A DNA stretch of 64,000 nt from the NCBI RefSeq assembly GCF_029051725.1, contig NZ_JAACFU010000003.1, positions 372,001-436,000 on the forward strand, in the 5' to 3' direction. Both the position numbers and the translations under genes were made by a program. The notes below the pieces were generated by a model. That model was not told the DNA's origin and ran no database searches. It was given only the letters and a program-made list of their open reading frames with translations. This stretch comes from Bradyrhizobium sp. CSS354 (GTDB taxonomy: Bacteria; Pseudomonadota; Alphaproteobacteria; Rhizobiales; Xanthobacteraceae). This document shows, piece after piece, positions 58,051-64,000 of this stretch; position 1 is the stretch's first letter; the number at the start of each line of letters is the position of its first letter.

Positions 58051-58090
58051 TACTTTGACTTACTTTGACTTACTTTGACTTACTTGGGCT
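58051..58090. repeat. 10-base tandem repeat at the lptA stop
   Basis: TACTTTGACT occurs three times exactly (58051-58080), followed by a degenerate fourth copy TACTTGGGCT (58081-58090) that lies inside the last codons of lptA. The repeat spans the lptA stop codon and looks like slippage. Confidence 0.85.
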
Positions 58091-58802
58091 TACCTGCGCC
58101 AGGCAATTGCAAAGGTCCCGCATTGGGCTTGGCCGCGCCTCCGGATCCGCAATCATTGCCGCCGCCCTGCGGCAGCAGCGCCTGCACCCGGCCGCTGTCG
58201 GATTCCACACGCGACACGCCGGTGGTCATGTCGACCGCCAGCCGGTCGCCGCGCAGCACGTTCTTGCACTGCGTCAGGACGACGCCGCCAAGCATGGTGA
58301 TGAGGTTGGTCCTGGTGTCGAACACGGCGGTCTCGCCCGTCACCACCTGGTCCTTCTGGGTGACGACGACATTGCCGCGCGCCTCCAGCCGCTTGATCGA
58401 GGAGTTGCCCCCCGGCCCCGGCGTCGCCGACTGCATCGGCGCCCCCTTTGCCGACTTCGCCGCAGGCTGCGGCGCGGCCGGCTTGTCGCCGCCCGAATCG
58501 TAAAACACCACCAGCGTCTTCGAGGTCATGGTGGTGTCGCCCTGAATGACCTTCACATTGCCGGAGAAGGTCGCCTCCTTCTTCTTGTCGCGCATCTCGA
58601 GCGAGGCGGCTTCGATCTGGATCGGCTGATCGCGGTTCTGCGAGAACCCCTGCATCGCGTTGGGCACGCCTTGCATCGTGCTCTGCGCGCTTGCCGCACC
58701 GGTTGCGATCAGTGCGATGATGCCGACAGCGAGCGCGGCCGCACCAGGGATGACGCGCCGCTTGTCGTCGTTGCGCGGAAAAAACCTGATCATGAAAATC
58801 AC
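58080..58802 (-). CDS. lptA: LPS transport periplasmic protein LptA
   Basis: Beta-jellyroll bridge protein for LPS transport. 240 residues with a signal segment (about 18-40, GAAALAVGIIALIATGAASA). The OstA-like domain has PIQIEAASLEMRDKKKEATF and KRLEARGNVVVTQKDQVVTG. A Pro/Ala-rich insert (about 105-130) and a C-terminal Gly/Pro-rich tail are present. The GTG at 58802 overlaps the lptC stop; an ATG at 58793 is equally possible. A tandem repeat covers its stop. Confidence 0.92.
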   Translation of the reverse strand: MIFMIRFFPRNDDKRRVIPGAAALAVGIIALIATGAASAQSTMQGVPNAMQGFSQNRDQPIQIEAASLEMRDKKKEATFSGNVKVIQGDTTMTSKTLVVFYDSGGDKPAAPQPAAKSAKGAPMQSATPGPGGNSSIKRLEARGNVVVTQKDQVVTGETAVFDTRTNLITMLGGVVLTQCKNVLRGDRLAVDMTTGVSRVESDSGRVQALLPQGGGNDCGSGGAAKPNAGPLQLPGAGKPK

Positions 58803-59527
58803 TTTGAATTGGCAGACTTGTTCTGGGGCGTACGTGTCTTCGCCGGCGACGCGGGCTCGGCCGGCGCAGGCGCGCTGGCGGCGGGATCGTCCAGCTTGTC
58901 GAGGTGCATCACCACATTGCCTTCGAAGCGGATGACGTCGCCGCCTTCCGTGATCCGCAGCCGATCCGCGGTCAGCGTTCCGTTGGTCAGCTTGACGTCG
59001 ACATGCTCGTCCGAGGAGACCGTGCCCTTGCCCATGTCGACGAAGGCCGAGTTCAGCCGCGCCTCGTAACCGGTCGAGGTGCGCAGGAAGATGTCTTTGT
59101 GCAGGTCGAGCTGCTGCTGCTTGTTGTCGAACCTTCCGGTGCGGGCATCGAGGAACAGGGTCGATTGGTCTTCCATCAGCACTTTCGCGCGCAAATCATG
59201 GAGATCGACATGATCGGGATCGGTGATGTCCTGGGTCGCGGTCTTGGCCCAGAGCTCGTAGGGCCGTTGGTCCGGCGTGAAGCCGGACATGTGCGGTGAT
59301 TCCATCGTGATCTTGGTGCCTGTCACCACGAGATTTCCGGAGTCGAGCTTCACGGGAATCTGGAACGGGTTGAAGATGGTCGAGATGAGGACGAGCAGAC
59401 CCATTGCCGCAGCCACTGTCGCCGGCACCGCGATGCGCAGAATCCGCACCAGGCGGCTGTGGCGCGCCGCGCTGGCGAACTTCGCCGCAAGCGCGGCATC
59501 ATAGGTGACATTATGGGCCGAATTCAC
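58799..59527 (-). CDS. lptC: LPS export protein LptC
   Basis: Single-span inner-membrane protein that joins LptFG to LptA. 242 residues with a GTG start after AGGAG. The membrane helix is at about 30-50 (ILRIAVPATVAAAMGLLVLI). The periplasmic beta domain has LVVTGTKITMESPHMSGF and EGNVVMHLDKLDD. The C-terminus is Pro/Ala-rich. It is coupled to lptA by a GTGA overlap. Confidence 0.9.
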   Translation of the reverse strand: MNSAHNVTYDAALAAKFASAARHSRLVRILRIAVPATVAAAMGLLVLISTIFNPFQIPVKLDSGNLVVTGTKITMESPHMSGFTPDQRPYELWAKTATQDITDPDHVDLHDLRAKVLMEDQSTLFLDARTGRFDNKQQQLDLHKDIFLRTSTGYEARLNSAFVDMGKGTVSSDEHVDVKLTNGTLTADRLRITEGGDVIRFEGNVVMHLDKLDDPAASAPAPAEPASPAKTRTPQNKSANSK

Positions 59528-59671
59528 CTGGGCTCCTGAGGTGTCGCTCGCCTTGTCCGGTTGGCGGGCGCCCCATTGTAGCCGGCAACGCCAAAATATG
59601 CAGCCTGCGACAGGCCGTCACGAAAGTGTCTGAAACGGGGCGACCGCCCAATCCGGCCGCCACGCGAAAGC

Positions 59672-60286
59672 CTAGGAATGCGCGAAAATGTCCTCTTCAG
59701 CCCAGCCCTGGAGATCGAGCAGGGCGCGGGTCGGCAGGAAGTCGAAACAGGCTTTGGCCAGCGCGGTGCGACCTTCGCGCACCAGCATGGCATCGAGCCG
59801 CTCGCGCAAGCCGTGCAGATGCAGCACGTCGGAAGCGGCGTAGGCGAGCTGCGGCTCCGTCAGGCTGTCGGAACCCCAATCGCTCGATTGCTGCTGCTTG
59901 GAGAGGTCGACATTGAGCACCTCGCGCACGAGGTCCTTGAGGCCATGGCGGTCGGTATAGGTGCGGATCAGGCGGGAGGCGATCTTGGTGCAGTAGATCG
60001 GCCCGGTCATGACACCAAACGTCTGGTACAGCACCGCGACGTCGAACCGCGCAAAGTGGAAGATTTTCGTGTTGGCGGAATTGGCCAGCAGGGCCTTCAG
60101 ATTCGGCGCGTCGGTATGCCCTTTGGGGATCTGCACCACGTCTGCGCTGCCGTCGCCGGGCGAGAGCTGCACCACGCAGAGCCGGTCGCGGTGCGGGTTC
60201 AGGCCCATGGTCTCGGTGTCGATCGCCACCGCTCCGGTGTAGCGGGACAGATCGGGCAGGTCGCCGCGGTGCAGGCGTACGGTCAT
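59672..60286 (-). CDS. nrnC: NrnC, 3'-5' oligoribonuclease (RNase D-like, single domain)
   Basis: DEDDy exonuclease of 204 residues, without the HRDC domains of RNase D. Catalytic residues are visible: Asp23 and Glu25 (IDTETMGLNP), Asp82 (HFARFDVAVL), and Tyr149 and Asp153 (YAASDVLHLHGLRERL). This length and motif set match NrnC, the alphaproteobacterial enzyme that degrades dinucleotides and replaces Orn, including pGpG from c-di-GMP. Upstream of lptC on the same strand. Confidence 0.9.
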   Translation of the reverse strand: MTVRLHRGDLPDLSRYTGAVAIDTETMGLNPHRDRLCVVQLSPGDGSADVVQIPKGHTDAPNLKALLANSANTKIFHFARFDVAVLYQTFGVMTGPIYCTKIASRLIRTYTDRHGLKDLVREVLNVDLSKQQQSSDWGSDSLTEPQLAYAASDVLHLHGLRERLDAMLVREGRTALAKACFDFLPTRALLDLQGWAEEDIFAHS

Positions 60287-60405
60287 GGCGTTTCAAACCT
60301 CAATCGAATCGATGCGCCTAGGCAGGCTAATCCCCGGGACAGATGCTGGCGAGGGCCGGCCGCGATGTATCCGCTGGCAGCTGCCGGCGCAAGCGTCAGG
60401 CGCGG

Positions 60406-61926
60406 CTAGTAATTCAGGCGTACGAGTACGTCGTTGACGCCGAAGGGGCTGGCGGGCGCATCGCAAGCGCCGCGGCGCGCGAAGACGCAGGCCGGCTTGT
60501 CATCGCTCATTGTCGCGCAACTTCGTGGCGAGAAATCCGCCGGCAATTCGCTGGCCAAGGTCGCCGGGCCGATGATGCGGTTGAACCCGGCCTGGTGCGT
60601 CTGCACCACAGCCGGAAGTCGTCCCTTGGCCAGGGGGTCGTCCCGATAAAAGGAATAGATCGGCTTGCGGGCCGCGAGCTGCCCACGCCCGGGCACAAAG
60701 GGATAGTTGATGGCGTACAGGGCCAGACCGCAGACTTCAGGATCGGCCTCGAGCTCCGCCATCAATTGGGCCACGCCGATGCCGCGCATCCAGTTGTCGC
60801 GCATGATGAGCGTAGCGCCCGACAGACCGAGGGAGAGCAGCAGCCAGCCGCCACATGCGACGGCAAGGGCCCGGGAGCGCCACGCGCGCTGCCGGCGCAT
60901 CATCTGGACCCAATCGGCGGAGCCAAGCGCCGCCGCGATGATCAGCAGCACGATCGACAGGAAAATGAAACGGTATTCCTTGTGCACGATCATGCTGTGA
61001 AACGCGACGTTGACGACGGCCGCGACGATCAGCAGGGGGGCATGTCGCCAACCGCGCCAGAGCGCCAGCAGCATCAGCAGCGTCGTGCCCGACCACAGAA
61101 TTGAAGCCTGGAGAACGTAAGCGGCCGCCGGCGCGTCACCGAATTCGGATGCGCGGTCATACAGGAGGTTTTGCTGAATATTCCGGACGAGCCACGCAAA
61201 CGGCGCTGAGCCGTGAACCAGGTCGAGGGCGCCGGACAGCACCAGGACGACGCATGCGCCCGCGACCAGCGCGATCGCGTTTCGCAGGTCGCGCCAGCAC
61301 GCCGCCAACGCAAACACCGCGCAAGCCGGCACATATTGAAAGCGCCAGACACAGGCGAGAGCAAGCAGTGCACCTGCGGTGAAGAGCCGGTTTCGCGCCA
61401 GTTCGCCCGTCAGCAGATAAGCCGCCGGCAGGATCGCGGCCGTCGCAAGCGGTTCGCTCAGCGTGTGGGGCGCGTAGTAGACCAGCTCGAACCAGACCGC
61501 GGCGGCAAACGCCGCAACGACGGCATGCGACCTGGAGATGCGTTCGCCGAAATGCCAGGCGGTTGCGACGATCGACAGCGAGGCGAGCCCGACCACCAGG
61601 CGAGGCACGACGAAGGCGCCCCACCCGCCCGGCGCAAGCCAGTCTCCGAGAGCGACAGGCCCTGCGAGCAAGGTCGGCAGAAACCAGCTCCGAATGCCGT
61701 CGCGCCATTCCCAGGTGACGACCCCCTGGTTTCCGAGCAGGCGCCAGGCCGGCTCCAGATATTGATACAGCTCGTCGACGTGAACGATGTTCGGCCAGAA
61801 GGCGAGCGGCAGCCGGACTGCCGCGGCCAGCAGCAGCAATGCGCACAAGGCGCCGTACCGCATCGCGAAGCTCTCGGCTTTGACGGCGGGCGCGATGGCG
61901 GGCAGAGCTGCGGCGCTGGTCGTCAT
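60406..61926 (-). CDS. GT22-like mannosyltransferase (Alg9/PIG-B type membrane protein)
   Basis: Polytopic glycosyltransferase of 506 residues from the ATG at 61926. Early motif VHVDELYQYLEPAWRLLG has the acidic residues expected in loop 1 of GT-C enzymes. TWEWRDGIRSWFLPTL and YAPHTLSEPLATA follow. The segment SMIVHKEYRFIFLSIVLL contains HKEYRF, the hallmark HKExRF of family GT22. About ten membrane helices. Such enzymes use dolichol-linked or polyprenyl-linked mannose. The bacterial acceptor is unknown. Its ATG overlaps the stop of the upstream membrane gene. Confidence 0.85.
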   Translation of the reverse strand: MTTSAAALPAIAPAVKAESFAMRYGALCALLLLAAAVRLPLAFWPNIVHVDELYQYLEPAWRLLGNQGVVTWEWRDGIRSWFLPTLLAGPVALGDWLAPGGWGAFVVPRLVVGLASLSIVATAWHFGERISRSHAVVAAFAAAVWFELVYYAPHTLSEPLATAAILPAAYLLTGELARNRLFTAGALLALACVWRFQYVPACAVFALAACWRDLRNAIALVAGACVVLVLSGALDLVHGSAPFAWLVRNIQQNLLYDRASEFGDAPAAAYVLQASILWSGTTLLMLLALWRGWRHAPLLIVAAVVNVAFHSMIVHKEYRFIFLSIVLLIIAAALGSADWVQMMRRQRAWRSRALAVACGGWLLLSLGLSGATLIMRDNWMRGIGVAQLMAELEADPEVCGLALYAINYPFVPGRGQLAARKPIYSFYRDDPLAKGRLPAVVQTHQAGFNRIIGPATLASELPADFSPRSCATMSDDKPACVFARRGACDAPASPFGVNDVLVRLNY

Positions 61927-63446
61927 TGTGTTTTGGCTTCGCCGGCCAAACCGGATTGCGGCCTGACGTAAACGGTCTCGTAGGCGCCGGTGTATTGCTC
62001 GCGCCAGCCTCGCCGCTCCACCAGGAACTGCCGCAGCTGTTGGTGCGCCTTGACCCACAGCACGGCGTCGATCCGGTATTTGTCGAGCACCAGGTCCCAC
62101 GCGGTTTCGTCGATCTCCCAGCTCACCAGCTTGAAATAGTCACGCAGCAAATCGTCCGGGTAGGCGGTCGCGGCGCGGCCATCGACGAACAGGGGAACGG
62201 TCCCGTGCGTCGCGAAAATCAGATAGCCGCCGACGTTCCAATTGTTCAGGACCCGCCGGCCTTCGAGATGCCTTTGCAGATAGCCGGCATCTTCGCTCGA
62301 CAGCATCGGCGGAAGTGCGAGCGCCGGCGCCACGCGCAAGTAAGCCATCGGGAGGGTGCCGAGACCGACGATGCCGGCGGCCAGCAACGCTCCCCGCACG
62401 TCGCGACCAGTGAGACGCTCAGGCAGCAAGCGGCTGAGGTGAAGCGCCATCGGCGCGGTCGAGAAGATGAAGAAGAAAGCGATGTACCTGAACTGATACA
62501 GCCCCAGAATCAGGAACAGCCAGGACATCAACCTCGGCTCGAGCGGGATGGGCCTGGAGTTTCTGTAGCGGAGCTCGAGCGCGACAAAGGCCAGCATGTA
62601 CAGGATGCCGGGAATGCTGCCCGGCATTTCCATGTTGTGATAGTAGGACAGCCATTCGCCGATATTGCCCTGGACGAAGTGCCCCATCGTCGCGGCGGCA
62701 CCGGCATAGATAGTCCAGCCGAGCGGATTGACGAATGTCGCGGCAAGGCACGCGATCGCCGCGAGAGCAAGGACCCTGAGGTCGGCCCAGGCCCCTCTGA
62801 GCAAGGCGGCGCCGCAGAAGACGCCAATCACCAAAAAGCCCAGCAGAAAACCGCCGTGCAGATTGGCCCAGAGCACCATCAACACGGGAAGCACGAACCA
62901 TCGCGTTCGTCTCAGGCATTCGCGATAGAAGACGACGCAGAACAGCATCGTGCATGTATTCGGCGAGACCGCGAGATACATGTTCGGCGAAGCTTCGTAA
63001 GCGGGATAGAGCAGGCAGGCCAGGAAGACCGAGACGCAGACTGCGATGGCCGACGCGCCGTAGCCGAGAGAGATCGCAGTCAGGATGCCGACGATCGCTG
63101 CGCCACAGGCGACCGTCGACAGGACGAGGCCGCCGAAGCCTGTGTATTGAAACGTCGCACTGGCAAGCGCGTCCCAGAGCCAGGACAGATTGAGCCATGG
63201 CTTGTCGCCGTGGGTGAACGACCACGGATCCTGGAGCGGGATGGCGTTGCGTTCCCGGATGAGATCTCCAGCCGCGAGATGCCAGCCCAGATCGTAGTGA
63301 CCGAGCAGAAGCGGTGCGTTCAGGACGTAGAACAGGCAAATGAACGAGATCAGGAACAGATAAATCCCCGATCTCAGGAAGAACGGGCTGATCGCGTTCG
63401 CAACCTTGTCGAATGCCGGCTCGTGCCAGACCTGGTGCTGATCCAC
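61923..63446 (-). CDS. Large multi-span membrane protein, possibly GT-C/Wzy-like
   Basis: About 507 residues if started at the GTG at 63446 (after GAGGGA); a longer frame begins at 63671 and a GTG at 63458 is also possible. About nine hydrophobic helices. YDLGWHLAAGDLIRERNAIP followed by DPWSFTHGDKPWLNLSWLW resembles the acidic first loop of GT-C membrane glycosyltransferases. The C-terminal soluble part has NNWNVGGYLIFATHGTVPLF and DGRAATAYPDDLL. No exact family is certain. Coupled by ATGA overlap to the GT22-like gene, suggesting one glycan pathway. Confidence 0.7.
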   Translation of the reverse strand: MDQHQVWHEPAFDKVANAISPFFLRSGIYLFLISFICLFYVLNAPLLLGHYDLGWHLAAGDLIRERNAIPLQDPWSFTHGDKPWLNLSWLWDALASATFQYTGFGGLVLSTVACGAAIVGILTAISLGYGASAIAVCVSVFLACLLYPAYEASPNMYLAVSPNTCTMLFCVVFYRECLRRTRWFVLPVLMVLWANLHGGFLLGFLVIGVFCGAALLRGAWADLRVLALAAIACLAATFVNPLGWTIYAGAAATMGHFVQGNIGEWLSYYHNMEMPGSIPGILYMLAFVALELRYRNSRPIPLEPRLMSWLFLILGLYQFRYIAFFFIFSTAPMALHLSRLLPERLTGRDVRGALLAAGIVGLGTLPMAYLRVAPALALPPMLSSEDAGYLQRHLEGRRVLNNWNVGGYLIFATHGTVPLFVDGRAATAYPDDLLRDYFKLVSWEIDETAWDLVLDKYRIDAVLWVKAHQQLRQFLVERRGWREQYTGAYETVYVRPQSGLAGEAKTQ

Positions 63447-63688
63447 CGCTTCCCTCACGACAAAGCGAGCCCGATGGCTCCGCGCTCGCCGACGGTCGGA
63501 TGCGAGCCTGCCCGCTGACTTAGGGCCAGTTTGTCTAAAGTAGGGTAAATTCGGACGGTGCAATCGATGGGGTTTGGCGGAATGAATTTTGGCGCGACGG
63601 CGGGCTTCCGAGGCCGCTAAGCAGCTGTTTAGACTTGAAAGTTTCAGCGCCCAATAAAAGTTATTAGACATTGAACGGAGGGTCCGGC

Positions 63689-63784
63689 ATGGCCGTGAGC
63701 GCCGATTTGGGAGAGACGCTCGAGAGCGTGATGAACGAACTCGTGGCGTCCGGCCGGTGCCGCCGTCATTATTCGTCAGCGTAG
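63689..63784 (+). pseudogene. Truncated ParD-type antitoxin gene
   Basis: 31 codons starting MAVSADLGETLESVMNELVA then SGRCRRHYSSA and a stop. The first 24 residues match the N-terminal ribbon-helix-helix of ParD antitoxins (ParD: V-S-x-D-L-G-x-x-L-E-x-x-V-x-x-L-V-x-S-G-R-Y). After SGR the usual NSRSEVLREGVR is lost. GGAGGG upstream still looks like a ribosome site. No parE was found in the remaining 216 bases, where no other feature is recognised. Confidence 0.7.
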
Positions 63785-64000
63785 CTCCTGTTCCACATTC
63801 AGGTGAACCAACCCTGGGCCTTTGATGACCAAAGTTGCATGTATCACCTATTGGTCGAAATCTCGTAAGTCAGGTCAAGGCGCATTCAAAGGCATTGATT
63901 GGAGAGGGCGGAGCCGAAGCGCATACCCCCTCGTTTCCCTTCGCACTCGCCGTCCGGCCCTTCCGCCACACCCGCCGGTCTACCGTCTCGCTGAGCTTCA

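Noticed and set aside
58051..58090. Possible CRISPR-like repeat
   Set aside because: Units are 10 bases without spacers, so it is a simple tandem repeat.
63785..64000. Possible ParE toxin after the ParD remnant
   Set aside because: No reading frame with ParE-like residues was seen in the 216 bases left.

Overview
The window looks like a chromosomal core segment of an alphaproteobacterium close to Bradyrhizobium. The reasons are the high-GC coding, an Irr iron regulator of exactly 163 residues with the haem motif at Cys29 and a His117-119 cluster, a DivL-type kinase with Tyr in place of the phospho-accepting His, the rpoN-hpf-ptsN order, NrnC in place of oligoribonuclease, and a ROSE-like RNA thermometer before a small heat-shock gene. 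No replicon origin, CRISPR array, prophage or insertion sequence was seen. The only RNA gene found is one tRNA-Ala(GGC).

Layout. 1-3.7 kb: the unsaturated fatty-acid operon fabA-fabB-fabI (minus) diverges from irr, followed by an SH3 protein. 4-11.3 kb: accessory metabolism (2-hydroxyacid dehydrogenase, LysR regulator, aldo/keto reductase, MoeB/ThiF protein, a degenerate trypsin-like protein, gamma-glutamyltransferase). 11.5-17.8 kb: orphan ParA, mutM, then ubiE-ubiB-coaBC-dut. 18-23.3 kb: divL, a tsaE-amgK fusion, a PilZ gene and murU, which joins cell-cycle signalling, tRNA modification and cell-wall sugar recycling. 23.4-31.6 kb: addB-addA recombination nuclease, trxA and an ATP-dependent DNA ligase. 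31.7-44 kb (minus): a phosphoesterase, then the conserved aroA-cmk-rpsA-sppA-ihfB-lapA-trpF-trpB-trpA-accD-folC block. 44-47.5 kb: a FYDLN protein, tRNA-Ala, a GIY-YIG protein, ohrR/ohr and a CoA-transferase. 47.6-52 kb: ugpBAEC glycerol-3-phosphate importer behind a Pho box. 52-53 kb: heat-shock gene hsp20 and a DUF1150 gene. 53.2-60.3 kb (minus): ptsN with a stray copy of its 3' end, hpf, rpoN, lptB, lptA, lptC, nrnC. 60.4-63.8 kb: a GT22-like mannosyltransferase coupled to a large membrane protein, then a broken ParD-type antitoxin gene.

The most unusual item is coaBC. The CoA-biosynthesis enzyme carries a FitA/StbC-type ribbon-helix-helix DNA-binding domain at its N-terminus. An 11-bp-arm perfect palindrome lies 14 bases upstream of its start, and its half-sites resemble those remembered for FitA operators. 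This suggests an antitoxin domain captured by a housekeeping enzyme and possibly still able to autoregulate. Intergenic regions also hold several families of short palindromic repeats, two of them in two clear copies.

All calls come from reading the sequence and family knowledge; no database search was run.
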